A stretch of 64,000 nt of DNA. It comes from Salinimonas marina (GTDB lineage: Bacteria > Pseudomonadota > Gammaproteobacteria > Enterobacterales > Alteromonadaceae). The translations under genes were made by a program, and so were the position numbers. Position 1 is the stretch's first letter. Each line of letters begins with the position of its first letter. Shown piece after piece: positions 7,363-18,226 of this stretch. Where the stretch lies: contig NZ_CP064795.1 in NCBI RefSeq assembly GCF_015644725.1, forward strand, positions 1,300,501 through 1,364,500, read 5' to 3'. Under the pieces are notes generated by a model that saw only the letters and a list, made by a program, of their open reading frames with translations, was not told where the DNA came from and did no database searches.

Positions 7363-8877
7363 CTACTTGGGGCCGCGCTTCCACAGATTCTGGTGTTTTT
7401 TCTCGGCAAAATAGTCAGCTGGCTCCCAGTATGGCGGCGCCAGGCCGTCTACTGATTTATCATTGAAGTTACTTTGTAGCTGACTCATGATTTCGGAAAT
7501 ACGGTCGCGACCGATACGCATTAATTTCTTTTGATTGGCCGGGAAAAACAGATTGCGCCCTTTTTCAATCACTTCATCGCCACCCGAGGTAACAAAGTTC
7601 AGGTTACGTGATACCACCCGGCAATGGGGCTCCCCCGGATTTTTTGGATTGAGCTGGTTTACAATGGCGTATTCAAACTGCTTTTTTTCTTCACCGCGTT
7701 CATTTACGGGGATAAAGGTGATCCCGAATCCCTGAGGAAAAAAGCCTACAATTTTCATGAAAGCTTGTGCCAGCTTGGTATTCAGCCCGCCTTTTTTAGC
7801 CAGCTGCTCGATGAGAAGATAGCCTTTCGCCAACTCTTTACGCGTGTAATCGTGTTTGGTAGACAAAATGATTGAAACATATATTTGCGGAATTTTAAGC
7901 AATTCGCCAAGCCCGGTTTTAGAAACAAACGCATCGTACATGAGCTTTTCACGAAACTGATTGGCTGCCTCATGGGTTTTGTCGAAGCGATGTTGCTCTT
8001 CGGTATTGTCCCCCTCATAAACCGGTTGTCCTAATCCACGCTTAAGGTAGCTCATTGTATGCAAATAATTAAGCTTAAGTAGCTGCTTACGCTGGCTTTC
8101 CTCTAATAGTCGAAATTCATCAAGATTACGTTTCTCACCCAGCAAAATGGCTTGTGCATCATTGTGCTGTAAGCCGATATCCTGCAGCAGCGCGCTCGAA
8201 ATCAGTGGGATAGCCAACTCGGTTTGCCATTTTTTCTGCCAGTGTTCATCACCGCTCATGCGCGCTAGCGAGGGGCGGTAAAGGGCAAGATAGGGATGGG
8301 ACGTGGTTTCATCCTGCAGCAGCTTGTCTACCAGCCGTAACAACAATACCGCCTTATATAGTGGTTTTAAGCGCTGATGCAGGCGGGCGAAGCCGGTGGC
8401 CGGCCCCTGGGTGAGCAGCATTAGCGTGCCCAGAAATCTGGCGCTCTGAGTCTGTGTTTCTTCATAAGAGTCGCCTTCACACAATTCAATAATGTGCCGG
8501 CTTACCTCATTGACCCGGGCAATACGAGCCAGCCTCTCGTCTTCGAGCTTTTGTTTGCTTTGTTGGATATGCTGCTGCAACTCGCCGATGTCGACAGCAG
8601 ATGTTTCGCGCGTAAGGGCGCTTTGGCGCTTGGCTTCGAGCTCGCGAATATGGCTTATCAGGGAAGGCGTGAGTGAAAAATAGTTCTTCGCATCAGCATA
8701 CAAAGAAGGCGAACGGCCATCCACCGGCGAGACTTTATCCAACAGTTTTTTTACCTGCTGGGTATACACATTGTCAGGATGTTCTATTTTTTTGTTCACA
8801 GCGGTCCTTTTGCTACCGGGTAAGACCGGCGACAGGTAAGCCATCGGGTAACGGGGGTCTGGCGTCATCATATTCAC
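7363..8877 (-). CDS. Unknown 504-residue protein with a possible degenerate HD-GYP-like C-terminal half
   Basis: The N-terminal third has a coiled-coil-like stretch (roughly residues 75-120: ELEAKRQSALTRE ... QSKQKLEDERLARIARV). The C-terminal half (about residues 320-440) recalls HD-GYP proteins in layout: SKTGLGELLKIPQIYVSI, a helical block ending FMKIVGFFPQGFG, then a strand-rich tail with NPKNPGEPHCRVV. However, no HD pair or GYP motif is present. It could be a catalytically dead c-di-GMP-related protein; that is only an inference. It is divergent from the GMC oxidoreductase gene downstream. No signal peptide or membrane segment. Confidence 0.6.
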   Translation of the reverse strand: MNMMTPDPRYPMAYLSPVLPGSKRTAVNKKIEHPDNVYTQQVKKLLDKVSPVDGRSPSLYADAKNYFSLTPSLISHIRELEAKRQSALTRETSAVDIGELQQHIQQSKQKLEDERLARIARVNEVSRHIIELCEGDSYEETQTQSARFLGTLMLLTQGPATGFARLHQRLKPLYKAVLLLRLVDKLLQDETTSHPYLALYRPSLARMSGDEHWQKKWQTELAIPLISSALLQDIGLQHNDAQAILLGEKRNLDEFRLLEESQRKQLLKLNYLHTMSYLKRGLGQPVYEGDNTEEQHRFDKTHEAANQFREKLMYDAFVSKTGLGELLKIPQIYVSIILSTKHDYTRKELAKGYLLIEQLAKKGGLNTKLAQAFMKIVGFFPQGFGITFIPVNERGEEKKQFEYAIVNQLNPKNPGEPHCRVVSRNLNFVTSGGDEVIEKGRNLFFPANQKKLMRIGRDRISEIMSQLQSNFNDKSVDGLAPPYWEPADYFAEKKHQNLWKRGPK

Positions 8878-9011
8878 AATATAGTTAAGGTCAATGCTAA
8901 ACGGAAACTATGGCTGAAAATATCGTTAATTAACGGCGCTATGTTATAAAGGTGTTAACAGTGGATGAGTGCTTTGGCAAAGCCAGGCAATAAAAACCGT
9001 GATGGAATAGG

Positions 9012-10676
9012 ATGACAACGATACCCGCAAGCAACTATGACTATATTATTGTCGGCGCTGGCTCAGCCGGCTGTGTGGTGGCCGCCCGTTTAAGCGAAAA
9101 TCCCGCGATTCGGGTTTGTTTACTTGAAGCGGGTGGCCGCGATACCCATCCGCTGATTCATATTCCGTTTGGATTATCTATGCTTAGCCGGCTTCAGACG
9201 GTGAACTGGCATTACCACACCATGCCACAGCCGGAACTGAACAACCGCGCGCTGTACTGGCCCCGGGGCAAAACCCTGGGCGGCAGTAGCTCTATCAACG
9301 CCATGTGCTACATTCGTGGTCAGTATAGTGATTTTGATGATTGGGAAGCGGCCGGTGCCAGCGGCTGGTCGGCCCGGGAGGTTATCCCCTGGTTTAAAAA
9401 AGCAGAAAACTTTTGTGGCGGCGCTGATGAATATCATGGCGAAGGAGGACCTCTGCAGGTGAACGAATTACGCCATGCCGATCCGCTGTCCCACACCTTT
9501 ATTAAAGCAGCCGGTCAGGCCGATCTGCCACCATGTACAGACTTTAATCGCCAGCAGCGGATAGGTGCCGGTCTTTATCATGTCACTCAGCACAATGGCC
9601 AGCGCTGGTCGAGTGCAAGGGCTTACCTGGGCGAGGCTCAGGCGCGCCAGAATCTGGATATCAGAACCCAGGTACAGGTTAACAAAATCAATATTACCGA
9701 AGGTATTGCCACAGGGGTACAAATCCAGTCGGAGTCTGAGTGTGTGAATTTAACGGCCCGCCGGGAAGTGATTGTTTGCGCCGGGGCCGTTAATACCCCA
9801 CAACTGCTAATGCTTTCTGGGGTAGGGCCCGGTGAGGAGCTCGCCCGGCATACTATCCCGGTGGTGTGCCATCGGCCCGGGGTGGGGCAGAATTTGCAGG
9901 ATCATCTGGATGTTATTGTGCAATGTAAAGGTAAAACCCACGATGGCTATGCCATTGCCCCCACGGCGATACCCAGATACTTAAAAGCTTCTATCGACTA
10001 TTTGTTGCACCGCAATGGTCTGCTTTGTTCAAATATTGCCGAAGCCGGTGGCTTTGCCTGTTCGTCTAACGCGGCGACGAACAAACCTGATTTGCAGTTT
10101 CATTTTTTACCCGCCCGGTTAAAGGATCATGGCCGTAAAACATCGTTTGGCTATGGTTATGGCTTGCACGTGTGCAATTTGTACCCGCGCAGTCGGGGGC
10201 AAATCACCTTGCAAAGCGCCGATCCGGCACTGCCACCGCAGATAGACCCGGGTTATTTAAAAGATAAGCAGGATCTTCAGGTTATGCTTGAGGGGATACG
10301 CCTGGCCAGAAAGATTTTACAGGCCCCGGCCTTTGCGCCTTATTTTAAATCCGAGTGGCTGCCCGGCGATTCCTGTCAGTCAGACACACAATTAACCGAA
10401 TTTATCCGGCAACGGGCCGAAACCATCTATCATCCGGTAGGGACCTGTAAAATGGGTCATGGCGAGGATCCAAACACGGTGGTCGATAACCGCTTGCAGG
10501 TGATAGGGGTGAAAGGGTTACGAGTGGCGGATGCGTCGGTTATGCCGACGATTACCGGAGGCAACACTCATGCACCGGTAGTGATGATAGCAGAGCGGGC
10601 CGCTGCGTTTATTTTACAGGATTATGCACCGTCTCAGGCTGGCTCTCATGCTTTACCTCCGGCGGGCGCTGCATAA
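9012..10676 (+). CDS. GMC-family FAD oxidoreductase (choline/alcohol dehydrogenase type)
   Basis: 554 residues. The FAD-binding Rossmann motif GAGSAGCVVAARLSE (near residues 16-30) is followed by LLEAGG, the GMC signature WPRGKTLGGSSSINAM (near 92-107), the second signature GAVNTPQLLMLSGVGP and the C-terminal active site YHPVGTCKMG with GGNTHAPVVMIAERAA. These place it in the glucose-methanol-choline family, close to choline dehydrogenase and medium-chain alcohol dehydrogenases. No other choline-pathway genes are adjacent, so the substrate is open. Its 3' end overlaps the convergent TetR gene by 68 bp. Confidence 0.88.
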   Translation: MTTIPASNYDYIIVGAGSAGCVVAARLSENPAIRVCLLEAGGRDTHPLIHIPFGLSMLSRLQTVNWHYHTMPQPELNNRALYWPRGKTLGGSSSINAMCYIRGQYSDFDDWEAAGASGWSAREVIPWFKKAENFCGGADEYHGEGGPLQVNELRHADPLSHTFIKAAGQADLPPCTDFNRQQRIGAGLYHVTQHNGQRWSSARAYLGEAQARQNLDIRTQVQVNKINITEGIATGVQIQSESECVNLTARREVIVCAGAVNTPQLLMLSGVGPGEELARHTIPVVCHRPGVGQNLQDHLDVIVQCKGKTHDGYAIAPTAIPRYLKASIDYLLHRNGLLCSNIAEAGGFACSSNAATNKPDLQFHFLPARLKDHGRKTSFGYGYGLHVCNLYPRSRGQITLQSADPALPPQIDPGYLKDKQDLQVMLEGIRLARKILQAPAFAPYFKSEWLPGDSCQSDTQLTEFIRQRAETIYHPVGTCKMGHGEDPNTVVDNRLQVIGVKGLRVADASVMPTITGGNTHAPVVMIAERAAAFILQDYAPSQAGSHALPPAGAA

Positions 10677-11271
10677 ACAAATCCGCCGCCGTGTCACACA
10701 TATCGTCAATATGAGAGCTGTTCGCGTACACCCCGTCTATCACCAGCCGGGCGATACCATGCAAAGTCCCCCAGGTTACCTGGGCCAGGCGCAACGCCTC
10801 TGGATGGGCCGGCAGCAAGCCGTGCTGTTGCCAGAAGCGGGTCATTTCCACCTGATACTGAAAGGTAGGATACGCGATATCTTTTAAACTCTGATCCGCT
10901 TCGTTGTGTCGCCATAATGTCCGACCAAACATCAAATCATAAAGCTGTGGATGCGCCGCCGCATACCTTATGTAGGCATGAATAAACGCGCGTAAGCGCA
11001 CGGCCGCAGAGTCGGCGGTATTTTCAAAAATATGTTGTGCATTTTGCTTCCACTGGGCAAAACCACTGGCGGCCACCGCACTTAACAGCGCATTTTTATC
11101 TTTAAAATGATGATACGGGGCGGTACGCGACACGCCCAGATCCTCAGCCAGCTTACGCAGCGATAGCTGTTCAATACCATAAGTTTCTAAACGGTGGGTT
11201 GCCGCCGCCACCAGTGCGCTGCGTAAATCGCCATGATGATAGGTTTGTTTGGTATTCACGGAATAAGCCAC
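10609..11271 (-). CDS. TetR/AcrR-family transcriptional regulator
   Basis: 220 residues. The N-terminal TetR helix-turn-helix is clear: HHGDLRSALVAAATHRL, then LSLRKLAEDLGVSRTAPYHHFKDKNALLSAVA. The C-terminal ligand domain contains WGTLHGIARLVIDG, as in TetR proteins with a WHG-type domain. It is divergent from fadH across 141 bp holding a sigma-70-like promoter and a short palindrome (11330-11338), and convergent with the GMC oxidoreductase gene. I infer that it controls fadH and possibly itself. The ligand is unknown. Confidence 0.88.
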   Translation of the reverse strand: MAYSVNTKQTYHHGDLRSALVAAATHRLETYGIEQLSLRKLAEDLGVSRTAPYHHFKDKNALLSAVAASGFAQWKQNAQHIFENTADSAAVRLRAFIHAYIRYAAAHPQLYDLMFGRTLWRHNEADQSLKDIAYPTFQYQVEMTRFWQQHGLLPAHPEALRLAQVTWGTLHGIARLVIDGVYANSSHIDDMCDTAADLFMQRPPEVKHESQPETVHNPVK

Positions 11272-11300
11272 CCAATGTAAATAAAATGAAAAGCTGCATG

Positions 11301-11338
11301 TTGACAGGGTTCATATTACATCATATCTTGACACTGTC
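11301..11338 (+). promoter_or_regulatory. Likely fadH promoter with overlapping palindrome
   Basis: TTGACA (11301-11306) and TATCTT (11324-11329) are spaced by 17 bp, a good sigma-70 promoter. The palindrome GACAcTGTC (11330-11338) overlaps the expected transcription start and could be bound by the divergently encoded TetR protein. A second TTGACA at 11328 lacks a good -10 box. This is inferred from sequence only. Confidence 0.45.
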
Positions 11339-11397
11339 TAGTTTGGCCTGGCCGGTCTTTTCGGCTACGCTTTATTGGCTTTACTTATTTTTGCTAA

Positions 11398-13447
<2,050 letters not shown>

Positions 13448-13467
13448 CTATTGCCCGTACCAAAATA

Positions 13468-13505
13468 AAAAAGGCCGGGGAGGCGTCATGCTCCCCGGCC
13501 TTTTT
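13468..13505. terminator. Bidirectional terminator between fadH and the Old Yellow Enzyme gene
   Basis: The stem AAGGCCGGGGAG / CTCCCCGGCCTT with loop gcgtcatg is preceded by A residues and followed by T residues. It can serve both convergent genes. Confidence 0.85.
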
Positions 13506-13537
13506 GTATCTATTTATCTATTTGACTTGAGCCAGAG

Positions 13538-14629
13538 TTACCCGTTTTGCTCATTCATAAACGGATAATCAATGTAACCTTCTTTACCGCCGCCATAAAA
13601 GGTTTCCTGATCAGGCTCATTGAAGCCCGCACCAACCTCTAAACGTTCGACTAAGTCCGGGTTAGCAATATACAACCGGCCAAAGGTGATCGCATCGGCG
13701 TAATCGGACTCTACAGCCGCTTTAGCGGTCAGATAATCGTAATCGCCATTGGCAATATAAAAACCGTTCCAGACCTTACGCAATATTTCCTGGGTTTTTA
13801 AGTCGGTATTTTCGGTTGGCATACCTGGAAAGCGTTCCACCATATGCAGATAAGCCAGGTTATAGCGATTCAGCACATCAATAATATAGGTAAAGGTATT
13901 CAGTGGGTCGCTGTCTTCTATATCATTGAAATTACCAATGGGGGATAAACGTACACCTACCTGAGCGCTGTCCCATGATTTAAGAACTGCATTTACCACT
14001 TCATTTAAAAAGCGCATGCGATTTTCCAGCGACCCGCCGTACTCATCTTCCCGTTTATTGGTGCTGTCCCGTAAAAACTGGTCAATCAGATAACCATTGG
14101 CCGCATGAATCTCGATGCCATCAAAGCCGGCATCGTAAGCATTTTTGGCCGCTTTACCATAATCTTCTACGGTGCGGGCAATATCTTCGGTTGTCATTGC
14201 ACGAGGTTCTGAAGCAGGTTTTTTTTCACCATCAAAAAATACATCGACATCGGGCTTGATGGCTGATGGGGCCAGGGGCGCATCGCCATTTGGCTGAAAA
14301 TGAGAATGACTGATACGGCCTACATGCCACAACTGCAACACAATTTTGCCGCCTTTTGCGTGAACCGCATCGGTGATTTCACGCCACTTGTTCACCTGTT
14401 CCTGAGAGTAAATGCCAGGCGTTTTAACATAACCCTTGCCTTCCTGATTAATCTGCGTGGCTTCTGCGATTATCAGGCCCGCCGACGCACGTTGCTCATA
14501 ATAGGTTACGGCCATATCAGAAGGCACATCGGTGTCGTCATGGGCACGGCTGCGAGTCAGCGGGGCCATAAAAATACGGTTTCGAATTTCGATATTGCCG
14601 GTGTTACCGGCAGAAAATAAATCAGTCAT
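13538..14629 (-). CDS. Old Yellow Enzyme-family alkene reductase (NemA-like)
   Basis: This 363-residue single-domain flavoenzyme begins LFSAGNTGNIEIRNRIFMAPLTRSRA, the FMN-binding start of the family. Further motifs are QLWHVGRISH, GFDGIEIHAANGYLIDQFLRDSTN (substrate-binding His/Asn pair) and ADAITFGRLYIANPDLVERL (FMN phosphate site). Such enzymes use NAD(P)H to reduce activated C=C bonds, nitro compounds or quinones. It lies 72 bp downstream of the PfpI gene on the same strand, suggesting a shared stress-related transcript. Confidence 0.9.
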   Translation of the reverse strand: MTDLFSAGNTGNIEIRNRIFMAPLTRSRAHDDTDVPSDMAVTYYEQRASAGLIIAEATQINQEGKGYVKTPGIYSQEQVNKWREITDAVHAKGGKIVLQLWHVGRISHSHFQPNGDAPLAPSAIKPDVDVFFDGEKKPASEPRAMTTEDIARTVEDYGKAAKNAYDAGFDGIEIHAANGYLIDQFLRDSTNKREDEYGGSLENRMRFLNEVVNAVLKSWDSAQVGVRLSPIGNFNDIEDSDPLNTFTYIIDVLNRYNLAYLHMVERFPGMPTENTDLKTQEILRKVWNGFYIANGDYDYLTAKAAVESDYADAITFGRLYIANPDLVERLEVGAGFNEPDQETFYGGGKEGYIDYPFMNEQNG

Positions 14630-14701
14630 CAGATATCTCGGTTAGGGAAAGAAAAGCCGGGTGAGAGCACCCGGCTTGCAATCGCGGATGGGCTTAAATC
14701 A

Positions 14702-15262
14702 CTAGACAGTTTGCTTTTCGTGCTTTCCTTCGCGAAGTTCTTCCACAACTTTCTTGCAAAATGCTTCCATATCGTTGGGGTCACGACTGGTGGTAAGACC
14801 TTGATCTACCACTACCTCTTCATCAACCCATTTTGCACCGGCATTAATAAGGTCGGTTTTAATTGATGAGAAAGAGGTGATGGTGCGATTTTTTAATACA
14901 TCGGCTTCGGCCAGCAACCACGGTCCATGGCAAATTGCCGAGACCGGTTTGTGCTGAACAAAGAAATCACGTACCAGCTGCACGGCTTTGTCATTAGTAC
15001 GCAAGGTATCAGGATTAAGTACGCCACCAGGCAGAATCAGACCGTTATAATCATCGGCTGAAACTTCATCGACGGTTTTATCTACAGAAAATGTGTCGCC
15101 CTTCTCGTCATGGTTCATGCCCTGAATCTGACCCGACTCCAGAGAAACAATATGGACCTCGGCACCTTCATCTTTCACGCGCTTCATTGGCTCAGTTAGT
15201 TCAACTTGTTCAAAACCATCGGTTGCAAGAATGGCAACGGATTTACCTGTTAATACACCCAT
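14702..15262 (-). CDS. DJ-1/PfpI-family protein (class I glutamine-amidotransferase-like)
   Basis: 186 residues from the ATG at 15262, which has a strong GAGGAGG ribosome site; the frame extends to 15310 but that start is less likely. Motifs: VAILATDGFEQVEL at the N-terminus, GLILPGGVLNPDTL, and the nucleophile elbow AICHGPWLLAEA with the reactive Cys. Members of this branch (general stress protein 18 / YhbO / PfpI) are linked to protein or nucleotide deglycation and stress tolerance. It is probably co-transcribed with the alkene reductase downstream. Confidence 0.88.
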   Translation of the reverse strand: MGVLTGKSVAILATDGFEQVELTEPMKRVKDEGAEVHIVSLESGQIQGMNHDEKGDTFSVDKTVDEVSADDYNGLILPGGVLNPDTLRTNDKAVQLVRDFFVQHKPVSAICHGPWLLAEADVLKNRTITSFSSIKTDLINAGAKWVDEEVVVDQGLTTSRDPNDMEAFCKKVVEELREGKHEKQTV

Positions 15263-15392
15263 TGTAGTTTCCTCCTCAGTTGACAATGTGCCTCTTCCTA
15301 CGCACAGCAAAACCGGATGGGATCGTTTACAAACATTAAATCTAACACAGGTTTAGCGCAGCAACAGCGGCCGACCGGTGCCAACCGTCTTC

Positions 15393-15836
15393 TTAAAACA
15401 CGCAGGCACTGCCATAAATATCAATAAACTCGGGAGGCAATCGTTTTGGCGCGCCGGTAGACAAGGCGGTGCAAATAAAACGGGTGGTGGCGGTAAATAC
15501 GGATTTTTGCCGCCGCTGACAAACAAACTGAAATTCGCGGGTGAGGGTCAGGCGCTGATCACAGGAGGTTATCCAGGTGGCACACTTAAGGGTATCACCC
15601 TCATGACATGCCAGATGATAATCCAGCTCATGGCGACGAATGACCATGGCCCGGTCAAGTCGCTGATAATCGGTAAAACTCAATCCCAGGGCATTGGTAT
15701 GAGACCAGGCCAGCGCCTCAACCTGAGCCAGATAAGCCTGATTGTTTACATGGCCGTAGTGATCAATATGGGCCGCACTGATGGTCCAGTCCACCACGTA
15801 TGGCTTTGGGTACAGCCAGGGTAATGATGTTTGCAT
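15393..15836 (-). CDS. Hotdog-fold acyl-CoA thioesterase (YbgC/4HBT type)
   Basis: This 147-residue protein has the hotdog signature HIDHYGHVNNQAYLAQVEAL near residues 22-42; the Asp-x-x-x-His-Val-Asn-Asn pattern is typical of 4-hydroxybenzoyl-CoA-thioesterase-like enzymes. It is predicted to hydrolyse acyl-CoA or acyl-ACP. It is divergent from epmC, with about 150 bp between the likely starts. The natural substrate cannot be read from the sequence. Confidence 0.8.
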   Translation of the reverse strand: MQTSLPWLYPKPYVVDWTISAAHIDHYGHVNNQAYLAQVEALAWSHTNALGLSFTDYQRLDRAMVIRRHELDYHLACHEGDTLKCATWITSCDQRLTLTREFQFVCQRRQKSVFTATTRFICTALSTGAPKRLPPEFIDIYGSACVF

Positions 15837-15983
15837 AGAGGTATTATTTTCATCAAACAGGCAGGGGTTGTACCATTTTTCTTAAACCAGTGGCAACCGT
15901 GGGCGACGACTTTGAGATATGGTCTTACCTCCGCGGTTTTGCTAGACTCAGCGCCATTTAGTGCCAGCCGATTCAGGGGTAAA

Positions 15984-16583
15984 GTGGATACGCAATTTTC
16001 GTCTCGCCATTGCAATGCCGAACAGGGCCATGCCAATCAGGATCCTCAGGTGGATATCCTGATCAGGGTATTCAATTCGAGCTTCTATGAGCGTTTCAAT
16101 ACGCGACTGGTCAGGGGCACGGATGAGCCGGTGTACCTGCCTGCTGATACAGACTGTGACTATCATCGTATTGTGTTTGCCCATGGCTTTTTTTCCAGTG
16201 CTTTGCATGAGGTGGCGCACTGGTGTGTGGCCGGTCAGCAGCGGCGTTTATTGGAAGACTATGGGTACTGGTATTGCCCCGATGGCCGTAATGCCCAACA
16301 GCAGGCAGCTTTTGAGCAGGTGGAGATTAAACCGCAGGCGATAGAGTGGGCGTTTACCCTGGCCGCAGGCCGAAAATTCAGAGTGAGCACCGATAATCTT
16401 GATGGCGCGGAACCAGATCGCGAAGGGTTCAGCCGGGCGGTAGAACAACAGCTGCTTTGCTTTTTACAAAGCGGTTTTCCGGCACGTGCCGGTCTGTTTA
16501 TCGAGGCTTTACAACACAGGTTTGGCACCAAAGACGCCTCACTGGCCCGCTTATTGGAAATGGAAAAGGAAAAGGCAGCATAA
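15984..16583 (+). CDS. epmC: Elongation factor P hydroxylase EpmC (YfcM)
   Basis: The protein closely follows E. coli EpmC: FNSSFYERFNTRLVRGTDEP, YLPADTDCDYHRIVFAHGFF, the metal-binding HEVAHWC, GYWYCPDGRNAQQQAAFE and the helical C-terminus. EpmC hydroxylates the beta-lysylated lysine of elongation factor P. The frame is open back to 15831, but the extra N-terminus is not family-like. GTG at 15984 (behind CAGGGGT, 199 residues) or GTG at 16050 (177 residues) are the likely starts. It is two bases from the NAD-kinase-like gene, so one operon with that gene and yfcL. Confidence 0.88.
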   Translation: MDTQFSSRHCNAEQGHANQDPQVDILIRVFNSSFYERFNTRLVRGTDEPVYLPADTDCDYHRIVFAHGFFSSALHEVAHWCVAGQQRRLLEDYGYWYCPDGRNAQQQAAFEQVEIKPQAIEWAFTLAAGRKFRVSTDNLDGAEPDREGFSRAVEQQLLCFLQSGFPARAGLFIEALQHRFGTKDASLARLLEMEKEKAA

Positions 16584-16585
16584 CT

Positions 16586-17713
16586 ATGTCACGAGCATTC
16601 AGATTAGGCGTATTGGTAAACCCCTTTGCCGGAATTGGCGGCGCCCTGGCACTTAAAGGCAGTGATGGCGCCGAGATTCGTGAAAAAGCCCTTTCCATGG
16701 GGGCCGCGCAGGAAGCCCCGCGAAAAATGACCAAAGCATTACGTCAGCTTGAGGATCAGACCGCCAACCTGAAGCTTTTTACCGCGGCCGGGGCCATGGG
16801 CGAAGACAGTTGTCACGCCGCGGGGCTCAGCTGTGAGGTGGTTTATCACCCGGATGCTGAACAAACTGAAGCTCATCATAGCGAAGAAGCCGCTACGGCC
16901 CTGTCCCAGCAGGATCTTGACTTGCTGTTGTTTGCCGGGGGCGATGGGACCGCACGCAATCTGTACCGCTGTTTAAATAATGCCGTGGTGGTACTGGGGG
17001 TGCCTGCCGGGTGTAAAATTCATTCTGGCGTCTATGCGGTCACGCCGTCGGCTGCGGGCAAAGTCACCGCCATGATGGTCGCCGGTGAGCTGGTCAGCGA
17101 GTTTGACGCAGAAGTACGTGACATTGATGAAGAGGCGTTTCGAGAGGGCAAAGTGCTGGCTCGTCATTTTGGCGAAATGCGGGTGCCCCGACAGCTTGAA
17201 TATATTCAGGCGGTGAAAATGGGTGGCAAAGAACACGAAGAGCTGGTGGAAGATGACATCGCCGAATACCTGGCGCAAATGATCACCGAAGACCCTGACT
17301 CCTATTATGTTATGGGCTCGGGTTCCACAGTGGCCAGCATAATGGCACAACTGGATGTACCCAATACCCTGTTAGGGGTCGATGTGATTAAAAATGGCGA
17401 GCTGGTGGCCAGCGATGTCACCGCCAGCACGCTGGTGGAGCTTACCGGCGATAGTCCCACCAAGCTTGTGGTAACCGTTATTGGCGGTCAGGGGCATGTG
17501 TTTGGGCGGGGCAATCAGCAGCTTAGCCCGTCATTTTTGAAAACGCTCGGCAAGCACAATATTCTCATCGTCGCTACCAAGCAAAAGCTGCAGGCCCTGG
17601 ACGGAAAACCGTTGCGGCTGGATACCGGCGACGAAACACTAGATGCCGCATTAGCAGGCAGTTTAACTGTAATAACCGGCTACGAAGACAAAGTCATCTA
17701 CCCGGCTCAATAA
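16586..17713 (+). CDS. ATP-NAD kinase-family protein
   Basis: 375 residues starting MSRAFRLGVLVNPFAGIGGALALKG. The conserved GGDGTARNL (near residue 115) is the NAD/diacylglycerol-kinase nucleotide-binding motif. YVMGSGSTVASIM and LLGVDVIKNGELVASDV are typical of the long ATP-NAD kinase branch (PF20143-like), distinct from canonical NadK. It probably phosphorylates NAD or a related nucleotide or sugar; the substrate is not proven by sequence. It starts two bases after epmC and is 16 bp before yfcL. Confidence 0.82.
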   Translation: MSRAFRLGVLVNPFAGIGGALALKGSDGAEIREKALSMGAAQEAPRKMTKALRQLEDQTANLKLFTAAGAMGEDSCHAAGLSCEVVYHPDAEQTEAHHSEEAATALSQQDLDLLLFAGGDGTARNLYRCLNNAVVVLGVPAGCKIHSGVYAVTPSAAGKVTAMMVAGELVSEFDAEVRDIDEEAFREGKVLARHFGEMRVPRQLEYIQAVKMGGKEHEELVEDDIAEYLAQMITEDPDSYYVMGSGSTVASIMAQLDVPNTLLGVDVIKNGELVASDVTASTLVELTGDSPTKLVVTVIGGQGHVFGRGNQQLSPSFLKTLGKHNILIVATKQKLQALDGKPLRLDTGDETLDAALAGSLTVITGYEDKVIYPAQ

Positions 17714-17729
17714 GAGGAACTCCCCCAGG

Positions 17730-18032
17730 ATGCAAAATCCCAAAACAGCAGATCCATCTTTTTTAGACGCGGTCACTCAGATAGAACAAAACCTCGATAG
17801 TGTGGTTGACCATGGCGATGACGATGAGCTGTTCATCGCCAGTTACCTGCAAGGACATTTTGCCGTGATTTCCAAACCCCTTGAAGTCGAGCCCGAGGCC
17901 AATCTGGAGGTTCTGGACAAGGCGGTTACGACCAGCTTAAAAGATGCTTTTGCCAATAAGGAACTTGAAGCCGACGATCAACAAAAAGTCTGGGCCTTGT
18001 GGCAACAGCAGGTGGCAAAGGTAAACACTTAG
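17730..18032 (+). CDS. yfcL: YfcL-family protein
   Basis: This 100-residue acidic helical protein (FLDAVTQIEQNLDSVVDHGDDDELFIASYLQGHFAV) matches the small YfcL family, which in enterobacteria also lies next to yfcM/epmC. It has no signal peptide or membrane segment. Its role is unknown; conserved linkage suggests a connection with the epmC neighbourhood. It ends the operon, followed by a strong terminator. Confidence 0.8.
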   Translation: MQNPKTADPSFLDAVTQIEQNLDSVVDHGDDDELFIASYLQGHFAVISKPLEVEPEANLEVLDKAVTTSLKDAFANKELEADDQQKVWALWQQQVAKVNT

Positions 18033-18064
18033 CTTTGCCCCACGGCAAGATTTATCCTGCCACA

Positions 18065-18095
18065 GACGGCAAACGATGACCGTTTGCCGTCTTTT
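18065..18095 (+). terminator. Intrinsic terminator after yfcL
   Basis: A perfect 10-bp stem GACGGCAAAC / GTTTGCCGTC with loop gatgacc is followed by TTTT and, a few bases later, another T run. Confidence 0.85.
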
Positions 18096-18226
18096 CCTCC
18101 TTTTTTTGCCTCGCAAGTGCCCGTATTCCCTGCCTGCCGGCCGGGCGTCGCTGATAAAGCGTCAAATTCCACCTGGTACACTTCTTGCCGTACTACTGCT
18201 GAATTGTAATTTTTTTGGCGTATACG

